Part shown: positions 21,950 to 31,657 of the stretch, piece after piece
How the letters are laid out: every line of letters starts with the position of its first letter
Position numbering within the stretch: position 1 is the first letter of the stretch
Source: Prochlorococcus sp. AG-388-E21
GTDB lineage: Bacteria; Cyanobacteriota; Cyanobacteriia; PCC-6307; Cyanobiaceae
Length of the DNA stretch: 64,000 bases
Reading direction: 5' to 3'
Assembly (NCBI GenBank): GCA_003279855.1
Contig: QCGO01000001.1
Coordinates: 124,001-188,000, forward strand
Made by a program: the position numbers and the translations under genes
Notes under the pieces: generated by a model
What the model was told of the DNA's origin: nothing
Seen by the model: only the letters and a program-made list of their open reading frames with translations
Database searches by the model: none

Positions 21950-23110
21950 CTATAAATCTGTATTAAGACACGGAAAGATAGTTTCAATAATCGCTCCACC
22001 ATCTTTATGATTAAATGCCTTTATAAAACCTTTATTGTTATTAATTATTTTTTTTGTAATTGAAAGACCTAAACCACTTCCACTTTTCTTAAATTTAGTC
22101 CTTGATGGATCCCCACGATAAAAACGAGAAAAAATGTCATTTGATTCATTTTCTTCTAATCCAATACCTTTATCTCTAACTCTTATAACAACAGAGCTAG
22201 CTCTCTTAAAAATTTCAATTTGTATGCCCTCTTTTGTTGGGGAATAACGAATAGCGTTATCTAAAATATTTATAAATGCTCTTTTTAAATTTTCAATATC
22301 CCCAGATATATAATATTTTGTTGGAGAAAATAAATTTATTTTTATATCCTTTTTTTCTGCAAGCGGTTTTAGTGTTTGCCAAGATTCCATAATCAATTCT
22401 GAAATAGATATTTTTTTGTTTTTATTAAAATCTTCGCTACTTTCTAGCTTAGAAAGCTCTAAAGTCTCTTCGGCCATTTTTCTTAATCTTTTTGACTCTT
22501 TCTTAAGTCTTTTAACAAGATACCTATCCTTTTTTGATACTACTGATTCAAGTCTTTCCCCAATTAAGATAAGTGATGTAAGAGGGGTTTTCAGTTCATG
22601 AGAAACATCATTAATTAATTGATTTTGTCGTTTTTTTATCGATTCAATTGATAATTTACTTTCCAATAATATTAAATAATTCTTTTTCCTTCCTCTAACA
22701 ATATTTACCGAAATGGGTACTCCCGCAATTATGAAATCAAGGTTGAATGGGAAATCTTTTTTTCTTAAATATAGAATTTTATTACTAAGTACTTCAAGCT
22801 CATTAATATCATTAATTGCTTTTCCAATAACATCTTTATATTTGATAACCCTAATAAGAGATAAAGCTTTCTGATTGATAAATTTTATTGTTAGATCAGA
22901 TGATAAGATTATCCACCCTTGCGATGAATAATCTAACCAAGACAACACTTCTTGAGGTTTAATTTTATCAAATGGGAAATCAATAGTTTTTTTATACTTA
23001 TTTTTATCAACTTCAAATTTTTTTTCTTTTGATTGAGAAAAATGCTTGACTTTTATTTTCCACTTCTGATGTAAAAAAAATAATACTTCTTGTAGTGTTT
23101 TCATTTTCAT
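21950..23110 (-). CDS. phoR: phosphate-sensor histidine kinase
   Basis: 386 residues. After a basic N-terminus come a PAS-like sensor region (about residues 50-150), a dimerisation domain with the phospho-accepting His171 in NDVSHELKTPLTSL, and a HATPase domain. The ATPase domain has the N box ILDNAIRYSP, RDKGIGL and SGSGLGLSI motifs. There is no clear pair of transmembrane helices, as in other cyanobacterial PhoR/SphS kinases. It overlaps the end of phoB by 4 bases, so it is translationally coupled. It should control the pstS, porin and phosphatase genes upstream. Confidence 0.92.
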   Translation of the reverse strand: MKMKTLQEVLFFLHQKWKIKVKHFSQSKEKKFEVDKNKYKKTIDFPFDKIKPQEVLSWLDYSSQGWIILSSDLTIKFINQKALSLIRVIKYKDVIGKAINDINELEVLSNKILYLRKKDFPFNLDFIIAGVPISVNIVRGRKKNYLILLESKLSIESIKKRQNQLINDVSHELKTPLTSLILIGERLESVVSKKDRYLVKRLKKESKRLRKMAEETLELSKLESSEDFNKNKKISISELIMESWQTLKPLAEKKDIKINLFSPTKYYISGDIENLKRAFINILDNAIRYSPTKEGIQIEIFKRASSVVIRVRDKGIGLEENESNDIFSRFYRGDPSRTKFKKSGSGLGLSITKKIINNNKGFIKAFNHKDGGAIIETIFPCLNTDL

Positions 23111-23835
23111 CCAAACTTATATCCAAAACCTCTTACAGTTTTAAGAAACTTTGGAGCTGAGGGATCTTCTTCTAATTTCTCTCTGAGCCACCTAACATGA
23201 ACATCTACAGTTTTAGTATCACCAATAAAGTCAATTTCCCAAATTTTTTCAAGTATTAAATCCCTTGACCATACTCTTTTTGGATTTTTCAAAAATAACT
23301 CTAATAATTTAAATTCTTTGGGAGATAATGTTATTTCTTTATCAAAAGAAGTTACCCTGCATTCTTCCAAGAACATTTTTATATGATTAAACTCGAGAAC
23401 AGTTTTTGATTTTTCTATATTTTTTTTATTACGTTTAGATCTTCTTATTAAGGCTCTTGATCTAGCAATTAATTCATTTAAACCAAAAGGTTTTGTTAAA
23501 TAATCATCTGCACCAACCTCTAAACCAAGAACCCTGTCTGATTCATTATCTTTAGCACTCAAAATTAGTATGGGTGTATAATTTTCTTCATTTCTTATTT
23601 TTCTACATAACTCTAATCCATTTAACCCTGGCAACATTAAATCTAGAATTATTAGGTCAACATCATTTTTAGAATCATTAGTAAAAAAATCTAAAGCACT
23701 TAAACCATCTTTGAAACTTGATACTTTAAAACCTTCGCTATTCAACGTCTCACTGACTGTCAGCCTAATACTCTTGTCATCCTCTACAAGAAGAATTTTT
23801 GAGTCTTGCAAACTTTTATGCTCTTTAATAGCCAT
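23107..23835 (-). CDS. phoB: phosphate response regulator
   Basis: 242 residues. The receiver domain (10-130) has acidic-pocket D19 and D20, phospho-acceptor D65 in LIILDLMLPG, S93 and K115 in LTKPFG. The OmpR-type winged helix (about 145-240) contains SPKEFKLLELFLKNP and VDVHVRWLREKLEEDP. The latter is close to the PhoB consensus. It is the first gene of the phoB-phoR operon, and its likely binding sites are the 11-bp-spaced repeats at 17.5-17.7 and 19.2 kb. Intact, unlike the frameshifted versions known in some strains. Confidence 0.94.
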   Translation of the reverse strand: MAIKEHKSLQDSKILLVEDDKSIRLTVSETLNSEGFKVSSFKDGLSALDFFTNDSKNDVDLIILDLMLPGLNGLELCRKIRNEENYTPILILSAKDNESDRVLGLEVGADDYLTKPFGLNELIARSRALIRRSKRNKKNIEKSKTVLEFNHIKMFLEECRVTSFDKEITLSPKEFKLLELFLKNPKRVWSRDLILEKIWEIDFIGDTKTVDVHVRWLREKLEEDPSAPKFLKTVRGFGYKFG

Positions 23836-24063
23836 TTAAAGTCCCAACAATTTTATTTTATATAATCAAAATTATTTGATGTAATTATTTCATAATTGCT
23901 TTACATAATGTCCTTATTTTTTTTATTTGATCTTATTTCCTTTTTAATTTTCTCTTAAACCTTTTTACATAAATTTAGATTGTCTCTTTAAGCTTCCTCA
24001 CACAAAATTTTAAAGAGACAAACTTATTGAATCTAATAATAACTATTTAAATTAATATCCCAT

Positions 24064-24222
24064 CTAAGCGTAACAATAATCGTCATCTTCATCTATATTC
24101 GTCACGACCCATTCTGGTGGAAAGTCGCCGATTTTGACATATTGATACAGCTTATCAACATCTGGATCGTAATAAGTGTCGTTGATTATTGGATCTTTGA
24201 TTACTTTTAAATTTCTTAAAAG
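24064..24222 (-). pseudogene. 52-codon open frame lacking a start, next to tRNA-Thr
   Basis: The frame ends at TAG (24064-24066) and encodes VIKDPIINDTYYDPDVDKLY, then QYVKIGDFPPEWVVTNIDED and DDYCYA. Composition is convincingly protein-like (DPDVDKLYQYV, FPPEWVV), yet upstream there is only LLRNLK before an in-frame TAG, and no ATG, GTG or TTG at a sensible position. A GTA codon sits where a GTG start would be expected. It is either a gene with a mutated start or a fragment cut off beside the tRNA. Family unknown. Confidence 0.4.
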
Positions 24223-24247
24223 CTAGTGATAGAGAGGTTTCGAGGCA

Positions 24248-24319
<72 letters not shown>

Positions 24320-24330
24320 TGAAAAAAAAG

Positions 24331-24412
24331 TGGGCCGGGTTGGATTTGAACCAACGTAGGCAGAGCCAGCGGATTTACAGTCCGCCCCCTTTAACCACTC
24401 GGGCACCGACCC
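24331..24412 (-). tRNA. trnY: tRNA-Tyr (anticodon GTA)
   Basis: 82 nt with the long variable arm of a class II tRNA. Acceptor GGGTCGG pairs with CCGGCCC (one G-T). Anticodon arm CGGACTGTAAATCCG, T arm TTGGTTCAAATCCAA. No encoded CCA. It leads the Tyr-Thr pair and is divergent from aroQ. Confidence 0.95.
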
Positions 24413-24513
24413 CCACTATTTGAACTTATCAGTTAATGGTCACTTTGTGTGAAAATGTTTTGGTTTTTTTGTTTCTTTCTAGATAGCATTTAAAAGAAAA
24501 GACTTAATAGCTG

Positions 24514-24954
24514 ATGAATATTTTATTGATAAATGGGCCAAACCTTAATCTGTTGGGTACTAGAGAACCTGAAATATATGGAAATAAAACCTTGAATGAT
24601 ATTGAAAAAGATTTAATCAAAGTTGCTAAAGAAAAAAATATTAATCTTGAATGCTTTCAAAGTAATCATGAAGGTGAAATAGTTGATAAAATCCAATCCT
24701 CGGTAAGTAGTATCCATGGAATTCTTATTAATGCCGGTGCTCTTACTCATACTTCAATTTCTATAAGAGATGCTTTAATTGGATCAAAAATTCCATTTGT
24801 AGAACTACACATATCAAATATCTTTAGCAGGGAAGAATTTCGAAAAGAATCTTTTCTTACAGACAAAGCAATAGGAATAATTAGTGGATTTGGTATTACA
24901 AGTTATTTTCTTGCTCTTGAGGGAATAATTGAATTTTTAAGCAGTAATAAGTAA
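24514..24954 (+). CDS. aroQ: type II 3-dehydroquinate dehydratase
   Basis: 146 residues. It has the family opening [20 protein letters not shown], the catalytic Tyr in the EIYG loop, NAGALTHTS at about residues 77-85, and [14 protein letters not shown] with the catalytic His. It dehydrates 3-dehydroquinate in the shikimate pathway. The stop is immediately followed by the miaE start (no gap), so the two genes are coupled. Confidence 0.96.
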   Translation: MNILLINGPNLNLLGTREPEIYGNKTLNDIEKDLIKVAKEKNINLECFQSNHEGEIVDKIQSSVSSIHGILINAGALTHTSISIRDALIGSKIPFVELHISNIFSREEFRKESFLTDKAIGIISGFGITSYFLALEGIIEFLSSNK

Positions 24955-25563
24955 ATGCTAGTAGATTTTAAAAGGCCCTCTTCTAATATTAAATATTTAT
25001 CCTCATTATCCTCAGAAAGTTGGCTAGAGCTAGCGTTATCGAATCCAATAGAGATACTTATTGATCATGCTCATTGTGAAAGAAAAGCTGCTGGAGTTGC
25101 AATTCAATTAATGTTTAGATATCCATCTGAACCAGACTTGGCAGAAGTTTTGAGCCCCATAGCAAGGGAAGAGTTAGAGCATTTTGAAAAAATACTGTTT
25201 TTACTAAAGGATCTTGGTCATTCGCTTAAAGCTCTTAAGCCTCCCCCATACGGAGCTGAATTGGCTAAATGTGTCAGAAAAGAGGAACCATATAGAATGT
25301 TAGATAGTTTCTTAATAGCAGGACTTATTGAAGCAAGAAGTCATGAAAGATTAAGTTTACTAGCATTGAATTCTGAGCATAAATCTTTGAAGTTACTTTA
25401 TGAGTCTTTACTTGAAAGTGAAGCAAGACATTTTGGAATTTATTGGAAACTAGCACAGACTAAATTTTCTAAAAATGAAACTAATAAAAGATTAGAGGAA
25501 TTATCTAATATTGAATCGGTGATCTTATGCCAAACTTTTGCTTTGCCAAGAATTCATAGTTAA
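24955..25563 (+). CDS. miaE: tRNA 2-methylthio-N6-isopentenyladenosine hydroxylase
   Basis: 202 residues of a ferritin-like diiron protein. Metal ligands are visible as pairs: DHAHCERKAAG (residues 40-50), EELEHFEKI (about 75-83), EARSHERL (about 120-127) and ESEARHFGIY (about 150-159). MiaE hydroxylates the modified A37 of tRNAs reading U-starting codons. It directly abuts aroQ. Full length. Confidence 0.88.
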   Translation: MLVDFKRPSSNIKYLSSLSSESWLELALSNPIEILIDHAHCERKAAGVAIQLMFRYPSEPDLAEVLSPIAREELEHFEKILFLLKDLGHSLKALKPPPYGAELAKCVRKEEPYRMLDSFLIAGLIEARSHERLSLLALNSEHKSLKLLYESLLESEARHFGIYWKLAQTKFSKNETNKRLEELSNIESVILCQTFALPRIHS

Positions 25564-25583
25564 GTGAATTTTGCTATTAATTT

Positions 25584-26339
25584 ATGGGAATTGGAAAAAC
25601 TCTAAAAAATCTGCTTAGTTTTAAAAGTGATCTTGCATCATTAACAGTTGTTGGTGTTGGTCCTGGAGATAGTTCTTTGCTAACTATTGCTGCAGTAGAA
25701 GCAATTAAAAAAGCAAAACTAATAGTTTTCCCAATTTCAAGTGATGATAGAAAGAGTTCATCTGCGGAAATAGTCAAAAAATATATCAAATTCAAGAAAA
25801 AAATACCCATTATTTTTCCAATGGCAAGGCAAGAATTTGATCCAGATCAAATCTGGTCAAGTGCTGTGGATATAATTGTTAAATCTGTTAGAAATAATAA
25901 ATCTGTTGCTTTACTTTGTCTTGGAGATCCTTCGTTATATGCAAGTTCCTCTAATATTCTGAGAATAATAAAAAATAATTATCCTGAAATAATCACAAAG
26001 ACTATACCTGGAATATCATCTATCTCAGCAGCAGCTGCTTTAAGTAATTTTGATTTAGTAAAGAAAGGTGAGACTTTGATAATAAAAGAATGTCCTTCTT
26101 CTAAATCAGAATTAACTGCTCTAATAATTAAGACTAAAGCAAACAAAACAGTTTTAGTACTAATGAAAGTTGGAAAAAGATGGAGTCTAGTTAAAGAAGT
26201 TTTAAAAAAAGAGAAAATCATTAATAAAGCTTTAATCGCTTTAAATGTAGGGATGCCTGATCAAATTATCCAAGATGCTTCAGAATATAATGTGGAGACA
26301 ATACCTTATTTTTCTTTGATTTTGATTAGACCTAATTAA
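25584..26339 (+). CDS. cobI: precorrin-2 C20-methyltransferase
   Basis: 251 residues of the tetrapyrrole methylase family. It has the N-terminal LTVVGVGPGDSSLLTIAAVE, the CLGDPSLYASSSNI loop near residue 112, and the PGISSISAAAALSNF motif near residue 140. The enzyme uses SAM to methylate precorrin-2 at C20 in cobalamin synthesis. Its last base overlaps the ATG of the next gene. A typical length for the family. Confidence 0.93.
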   Translation: MGIGKTLKNLLSFKSDLASLTVVGVGPGDSSLLTIAAVEAIKKAKLIVFPISSDDRKSSSAEIVKKYIKFKKKIPIIFPMARQEFDPDQIWSSAVDIIVKSVRNNKSVALLCLGDPSLYASSSNILRIIKNNYPEIITKTIPGISSISAAAALSNFDLVKKGETLIIKECPSSKSELTALIIKTKANKTVLVLMKVGKRWSLVKEVLKKEKIINKALIALNVGMPDQIIQDASEYNVETIPYFSLILIRPN

Positions 26340-26821
26340 TGAATAATGACAATTTTCTAAATAAAGAATTTAAATGGCCCATAAGTAGGAAAATATTGTT
26401 TCTGATACTTGAGGATAAAGTAAGTGATATTTTTGTATGTGAATTGGTATGGCAAAGACTTTTTTATATCAATGAACCTTCTATGGATGGATGGATATCA
26501 AGTTCCTTAACTCCCTCGTATTGGTCAGAAAAATTTGTAAAAGCTCCTCAAATTATTTCAGAACGATCAGCTTCAGTTCACTTGACACGATCTATACCGA
26601 AAGATCACAAACAAAATTTAAAAAAAATTCTTAATTTTAAAGGTTATAAAATTAACGACCTTTATCCTAGAAGAACAAGAAGAGCAACTGCTGTAAATTG
26701 GTTGATCTATTGGTCTATTGACTCGAGTTCTTCTTTAGATGATTTTTGTAAGTTACCTGAATTATCTCCCCCATCTCCTAATCCAGCAAAAGGTCATTAT
26801 GGAGATCCTGAAATCAAATAA
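26339..26821 (+). CDS. DUF1823 family cyanobacterial protein
   Basis: 160 residues. The conserved core SVHLTRSIPKDHKQNLKKIL and GYKINDLYPRRTRRATAVNW (about residues 79-118) is what I recall for DUF1823, a family found mainly in cyanobacteria and plastid-bearing organisms. It is soluble and basic in the middle. It overlaps the cobI stop by one base (TAATG), so it is cotranscribed, but no role in cobalamin synthesis is known. Function unknown. Confidence 0.8.
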   Translation: MNNDNFLNKEFKWPISRKILFLILEDKVSDIFVCELVWQRLFYINEPSMDGWISSSLTPSYWSEKFVKAPQIISERSASVHLTRSIPKDHKQNLKKILNFKGYKINDLYPRRTRRATAVNWLIYWSIDSSSSLDDFCKLPELSPPSPNPAKGHYGDPEIK

Positions 26822-26892
26822 ATATGCTTGTTTAGAGTAAAAGATCGTATTGAGGGTATAGTTGTATTAGATCTAATTTTCTAGGGGAATAA

Positions 26893-28269
26893 TTGACTCT
26901 TCCATCAATAGCAATAATCGGAAGACCTAATGTTGGGAAATCTACTTTGGTTAATAGATTCTGCCAAAGTAATGATGCAATTGTATTTGATAAACCTGGA
27001 GTTACCAGAGATAGAACTTATCAAAATGCTTCTTGGGGCGGGAGGGAATTTCAAGTTGTTGATACGGGAGGACTAGTTTTTGAAGATGATAGTGAATTTC
27101 TTCCTGAGATTCGTACTCAAGTATTTTTAGCATTAGAAGAGGCTTCGCTTGCTTTATTTGTGGTTGATGGGAATCAAGGAGTAACTGACGGAGATTTATC
27201 TATAGCAAAATGGCTGAGAAATTCAGCTTGTAAAACAATTGTTGCAGTAAATAAATGTGAATCTACATCCTTAGGCATTTCTTTGGCCTCTGAATTTTGG
27301 AAATTGGGATTAGGTGAACCTTATCCTGTTTCTGCTATTCATGGCTCTGGAACGGGGGATCTGTTGGACCTTGTTATTGACGGATTTCCTAAAGATTTAA
27401 ATGTTGAAGATAAGGAAGATAAAATTATGATGTCAATTATAGGAAGACCAAATGTTGGTAAATCTAGTTTGTTAAATGCTATTTGCGGAGAAAAAAGAGC
27501 AATAGTTAGTGATATTAGTGGGACTACAACTGATTCAATAGATACTCTTATTAAGAAAGATCACCATCTATGGAAAATAGTAGATACAGCAGGGATAAGA
27601 AGAAAAAAAAATGTAAAATATGGGACTGAATTTTTTGGTATTAATAGAGCTTTTAAATCTATTGATAGAAGCGATGTTTGCGTATTAGTTATAGATGCGA
27701 TAGATGGTGTGACAGATCAAGATCAGAAATTGGCAGGACGAATAGAAGAACAAGGTAGAGCATGTGTAATTGTAGTGAATAAATGGGATCTTGTAGAGAA
27801 AAATAATTCCACAATCTATGAAGTAGAAAAAGAACTTAGAGCAAAATTATATTTTTTGCATTGGTCAAAAATGATTTTCATTTCAGCTTTGACTGGTCAA
27901 AGAGTTCAAAATATTTTTGAGCATGCTCTTAATGCTGTAACCCAACATAGAAGGAGAGTTACAACTTCAGTCGTCAATGAAGTTCTTAAGGAGGCTCTTG
28001 GATGGAAAAGTCCACCAACAAAGAGAAGCGGAAAACAAGGAAGACTTTACTATGGGACTCAAGTAAAAAACCAGCCTCCAACTTTTACTCTTTTTGTAAA
28101 TGATCCTAAATTATTTGGAATTACATATAGAAGATATATTGAAAAACAAATAAGATTAAATCTTGGGTTTGAAGGATCTCCAATAATTTTACTTTGGAGA
28201 GGAAAACAGCAAAGAGATCTAGAAAAGGAGACATCAAAAAAGAATATTAATATTATTCAAAAAGATTAA
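26893..28269 (+). CDS. der: ribosome-assembly GTPase Der (EngA)
   Basis: 458 residues from a TTG start preceded by AGGGG. It has two tandem GTPase domains, each with GRPNVGKS (residues 9-16 and near 184-191), DTGG and DTAG G3 motifs, and NKC/NKWD G4 motifs. A C-terminal KH-like domain is present from about residue 350. Der acts in 50S subunit maturation. It overlaps the start of the next gene by one base. Confidence 0.96.
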   Translation: MTLPSIAIIGRPNVGKSTLVNRFCQSNDAIVFDKPGVTRDRTYQNASWGGREFQVVDTGGLVFEDDSEFLPEIRTQVFLALEEASLALFVVDGNQGVTDGDLSIAKWLRNSACKTIVAVNKCESTSLGISLASEFWKLGLGEPYPVSAIHGSGTGDLLDLVIDGFPKDLNVEDKEDKIMMSIIGRPNVGKSSLLNAICGEKRAIVSDISGTTTDSIDTLIKKDHHLWKIVDTAGIRRKKNVKYGTEFFGINRAFKSIDRSDVCVLVIDAIDGVTDQDQKLAGRIEEQGRACVIVVNKWDLVEKNNSTIYEVEKELRAKLYFLHWSKMIFISALTGQRVQNIFEHALNAVTQHRRRVTTSVVNEVLKEALGWKSPPTKRSGKQGRLYYGTQVKNQPPTFTLFVNDPKLFGITYRRYIEKQIRLNLGFEGSPIILLWRGKQQRDLEKETSKKNINIIQKD

Positions 28270-29183
28270 TGAATATTCTTACTAAATTTCCTATTGGACA
28301 ATATGTTGATGGTAATAGAAGTTGGTTAAGAATTGTCGACAGTAGATTAAAAATAATTGCAGTATTTATTTTTCTAATTACTCCAATCTGGGCAGGCCCT
28401 TTGTGGAGAATAAGTTTAGTTATTTGTTTGATATTTATTACTTTTATAAGTTTGTTACCTTCTAGAGTTTGGTGGCGATCACTCCTCTTCCTTTTAGGAT
28501 TATCATTGACAATTGGATTATTATCATTAATAGCATCTTCTAATATTCAATCTCTTGATAGTTCTTTAAGAGATCCGAATGAATTGAACTTAATTTTAGA
28601 AAGTCAGGAAACTTGGAATATTTTAGAAATTCCATCCAAGAAAATAGGATTTATAACTCTTGGGTCCTATAACTTATCTAGGAAAGCTTTTGAGTTAGGA
28701 ATAAAAACTTCAACATTAATATTTACTGTTATTCATAGTGTGAATTTGATGCTCCTAACAACATTACAAGAGGATATAGTCTGGGCCTTAAGTTGGTTTA
28801 TGATACCTTTGAGAAAAGTTGGTTTGCCTATTGATAAATGGCTTTTTCAATTACTTTTAGCTTTGCGCTTTATTCCTTTAGTTCAAGAAGAATTACAAAA
28901 TATAATTAAAGCAGTATCAGTTAGATCAATAAATCTTAGAAGTTTGGGTTTTAAGAAATCTATTAATGTTTTATTAACAATGGTTGAAAGACTTTTTTTA
29001 AATATATTCTTAAGAATTGATCAAGGGGCAGATTCGTTACTTTCTAAAAAAAAAATAACTATAAAAACTAATAGATATAAGGCTTTTGATAAAAAAAATT
29101 CCCTAACTTTTATTTTTAATTCATTATCGATATGTTTTATATGCATAGCAATTTTTCTTAGAAAACAGTATGGTGCATTGTAA
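28269..29183 (+). CDS. EcfT/CbiQ-family energy-coupling transporter membrane component
   Basis: 304 residues with about six hydrophobic segments. The cytoplasmic coupling signature appears twice, in loops of the form A-R-G: SVRSINLRSLGF near residues 216-227 and the LALRFIPLVQEEL region before it. EcfT proteins couple two ATPases to a substrate-binding S component for vitamins or metals. No ATPase or S component is adjacent, so the substrate is unknown; cobalt or another metal is only a family-level guess. Coupled to der by a 1-base overlap. Confidence 0.8.
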   Translation: MNILTKFPIGQYVDGNRSWLRIVDSRLKIIAVFIFLITPIWAGPLWRISLVICLIFITFISLLPSRVWWRSLLFLLGLSLTIGLLSLIASSNIQSLDSSLRDPNELNLILESQETWNILEIPSKKIGFITLGSYNLSRKAFELGIKTSTLIFTVIHSVNLMLLTTLQEDIVWALSWFMIPLRKVGLPIDKWLFQLLLALRFIPLVQEELQNIIKAVSVRSINLRSLGFKKSINVLLTMVERLFLNIFLRIDQGADSLLSKKKITIKTNRYKAFDKKNSLTFIFNSLSICFICIAIFLRKQYGAL

Positions 29184-29200
29184 ATAAATAAATTTTTAGT

Positions 29201-29467
29201 TTGAGTTCAGAGCGTTATTTAAATCACCCAACATTTGGAATGTTATATCAAGTCTCTCTAGGGATTGAGGGAAAAGATATTTATGCGACTTTGTATGCCC
29301 AAAAAATGTTTTTTTTAGTCGAAGTTAAACAACGAGAAGTCTTTTTTGAAGTTATACCCTATTTAGATGCTCGAAATCAGTCTGAATTAAACTTGCAAAG
29401 AGCAAGAAGACAAGGATCAGAAGATTTCCCAAAATGGGAGAATTTATTTAGGCAAACTTTTTTATAA
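29201..29467 (+). CDS. pipX: PII/NtcA-interacting protein PipX
   Basis: 88 residues from a TTG start. It begins MSSERYLNHPTFGMLYQVSL, matching the Tudor-like N-terminal domain of PipX, and ends with the two-helix tail (NLQRARRQGSEDF...FRQTFL). PipX shuttles between PII and the global nitrogen regulator NtcA according to 2-oxoglutarate. It is followed 3 bases later by the YggS-type gene, the conserved pipX-pipY pair of cyanobacteria. Confidence 0.93.
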   Translation: MSSERYLNHPTFGMLYQVSLGIEGKDIYATLYAQKMFFLVEVKQREVFFEVIPYLDARNQSELNLQRARRQGSEDFPKWENLFRQTFL

Positions 29468-29470
29468 AAT

Positions 29471-30109
29471 TTGGAAATTTCAAATTACTTGCAAATTAAA
29501 AAACAATTACCTCTTAATGTAAATTTACTTGCTGTGAGTAAGGGGTTTAGTAGTAAAGAAATCAAAATTATACATAATTTAGGACAAAATGATTTTGGGG
29601 AAAGTAGATTTCAAGAAGCTATTGAGAAGAAACTCTTATTAGATGATTTAAAAAATATAAAATGGCATTTCATTGGAAGAGTGCAGACTAATAAAATAAG
29701 AAAAATAGTACAAAATTTTGAATATATTCATTCTGTAGACTCATATGAAAAATTATTAAAGATTTCTAATGTTTCCTTTGAAGAAAAGAGAAATCCAATA
29801 ATAATGTTGCAAGTCAAATTAAGTGAAGATCCAAATAAAGGAGGATTTAATCCTAAAGTATTGTTAGAAAAATGGGATCAGATTAAGCAATTTAAAAGTA
29901 TCAAAATTAAAGGCCTAATGACTATTAACCCAAAGGGTTTGAGTTCAATAGAAAATATTAAACTATTTAAAAAATGCCGGTACCTTGCAGATTCCCTCAG
30001 ACTTCAGGATTGTTCAATGGGAATGTCAGGAGACTGGGAGGAAGCTGTTAAAGCAGGCTCTACTTGGTTACGGTTAGGATCAACAATTTTTGGTAACAGA
30101 ACATATTAG
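29471..30109 (+). CDS. pipY: PLP-binding homeostasis protein, YggS/PROSC family (PipY)
   Basis: 212 residues from a TTG start. The PLP lysine lies in LLAVSKGFSSKEI near residue 23; further motifs are NDFGESRFQEA, WHFIGRVQTNK and GLMTINPKG, and it ends with SMGMSGDWEEAVKAGSTWLR. It is a single-domain type III fold with no known catalytic reaction, involved in pyridoxal-phosphate and amino-acid homeostasis. The tight pairing with pipX supports the cyanobacterial name pipY. Shorter than most (about 220). Confidence 0.92.
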   Translation: MEISNYLQIKKQLPLNVNLLAVSKGFSSKEIKIIHNLGQNDFGESRFQEAIEKKLLLDDLKNIKWHFIGRVQTNKIRKIVQNFEYIHSVDSYEKLLKISNVSFEEKRNPIIMLQVKLSEDPNKGGFNPKVLLEKWDQIKQFKSIKIKGLMTINPKGLSSIENIKLFKKCRYLADSLRLQDCSMGMSGDWEEAVKAGSTWLRLGSTIFGNRTY

Positions 30110-30267
30110 TCAGTAATTAATTATATTTTATAAAAATCTTGTTTTTAAACTTGCAGTAAACTATAAGTAACGTTATTTAAGTATAGGTAGTTTATTCATT
30201 TATAAAAGATGGATATATTACTAAAGGTTTTTTGGCCTTAGTTATCAATTTCAAGAGGATTTAAAAG

Positions 30268-30843
30268 GTGTCACTTATTTCTCGATTAAAGGCAGTTGTT
30301 GCAGGGGACGATTATCTGGATGATGATTTTGATGAGTTGGATTATGCATCAGAGGATGAATTTAATGGTAATAATGATTTTAAACAAAATCATAAAAACT
30401 CGAATGCACTTTCAAATTCAAATCCATTTGAATTTATGAATAATAATAGGACATCAAATGTGGTAGGAATGCCTGGTATTGCTAATTCATCTTCTGAGGT
30501 AAGCTTGATGGAGCCAAGAAGTTTTGATGAAATGCCTCAAGCAATACAGGCATTAAGAGAAAGAAAGACTGTAATTCTAAATTTGACTATGATGGATCCT
30601 GATCAAGCACAAAGAGCTGTTGATTTTGTTGCAGGAGGTACATATGCAATAGATGGTCATCAAGAAAGAGTTGGAGAAAGCATTTTTCTTTTTGCTCCTA
30701 GTTGTGTAAATGTAACTAGTTCTTTCCCAGAGGAGGCTTCTCCCTCTAACGTTTCAAGCAAAAAGACATCTCAATATAATTTTGAAACTAACACAACTCC
30801 AGAGCCAGCTTGGGGAGAATCTAAATTATCGGCTTACAATTAA
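30268..30843 (+). CDS. sepF: cell-division protein SepF (Cdv2)
   Basis: 191 residues from a GTG start with AGAGGAT upstream. The N-terminal amphipathic membrane-targeting helix ([15 protein letters not shown]) is followed by an acidic linker (about 20-85). The SepF core follows: [20 protein letters not shown] then [20 protein letters not shown]. SepF links FtsZ filaments to the membrane. An Asn/Ser-rich C-terminal tail is of the cyanobacterial type. It is followed by proC after 7 bases. Confidence 0.93.
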   Translation: MSLISRLKAVVAGDDYLDDDFDELDYASEDEFNGNNDFKQNHKNSNALSNSNPFEFMNNNRTSNVVGMPGIANSSSEVSLMEPRSFDEMPQAIQALRERKTVILNLTMMDPDQAQRAVDFVAGGTYAIDGHQERVGESIFLFAPSCVNVTSSFPEEASPSNVSSKKTSQYNFETNTTPEPAWGESKLSAYN

Positions 30844-30850
30844 CTAATCT

Positions 30851-31657
30851 GTGACTAGTAAAATTGCAGTCATTGGATTTGGAAATATTGCAAAAGCTAT
30901 TATTACGCCGCTATTTGATAAAAAGTTACTAAATCCAAAGGATGTTTATTGTTTAGTAAATACAAAAAAAAGTTTAGAAAATATTAGAAAAAACTATAAA
31001 TATGATATTAATATTTTTCAGGCAAACTCCAAGGCTTCGGAAATTATATGGGACTGCAAAGTTAAACTTCTCTCTGTAAAGCCTCAGCAACTTAAAAATA
31101 TAATTGAGTTAGAAAAAAATAAAAATAATTTATTGGTTTCTATTTTAGCTGGTGTATCTTTAGAAAAACTTATCAAGAAATTTCCAAATCATAAATGCGT
31201 TAGGGTTGTAACCAATATTCCAATAACAATTGGTAAAGGTTTAACTGGAATTTCCTGGGGAGATAAAATAACTAAAGATCAGAAGCAATTCATAAAAAGA
31301 TTATTTGAAAATTCTAGTAAAATTTATGAATTCCCTGAAGATTTACTTGATATTTTTTTATCAGTAACATCTTCGGGCCCAGCTATAATAGCCTTAATTA
31401 TTGAGGCTTTAAGTGACGGAGGTTTAAGCGGCGGACTGCAAAAAGAACTTTCTGAAGAACTTGTTATGGAGATGATTCTAGGCACCGTTAGTTTAATAAA
31501 AGAAACTAATTTAACAACTGCTGAGCTTAAGAATATGGTAACTTCTCCTGGGGGCACCACCATATCAGCACTAAGGGTTTTAGAGAATAGGAGTTTAAGG
31601 TCTGCTCTAATAGAAGCAGTAGTTTCTGCAAGTAATCGAAGTAAGGAATTTCATTAA
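30851..31657 (+). CDS. proC: pyrroline-5-carboxylate reductase
   Basis: 268 residues from a GTG start. It has the N-terminal Rossmann motif IGFGNIAKAI and the SVKPQQL region near residue 76. The C-terminal proline-synthesis signature is TSPGGTTISALRVLE with SGPAIIALIIEALSDGG before it. It performs the last step of proline biosynthesis with NAD(P)H. It converges with the glycosyltransferase gene, the two stop regions overlapping by 4 bases. Confidence 0.95.
   Translation: MTSKIAVIGFGNIAKAIITPLFDKKLLNPKDVYCLVNTKKSLENIRKNYKYDINIFQANSKASEIIWDCKVKLLSVKPQQLKNIIELEKNKNNLLVSILAGVSLEKLIKKFPNHKCVRVVTNIPITIGKGLTGISWGDKITKDQKQFIKRLFENSSKIYEFPEDLLDIFLSVTSSGPAIIALIIEALSDGGLSGGLQKELSEELVMEMILGTVSLIKETNLTTAELKNMVTSPGGTTISALRVLENRSLRSALIEAVVSASNRSKEFH

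Noticed and set aside
22416-22601. Plus-strand Ser/Leu-rich frame opposite phoR
   Set aside because: Antisense shadow of the histidine kinase; the same applies to Ser-rich frames opposite the porin, pdhC, metB and proC.
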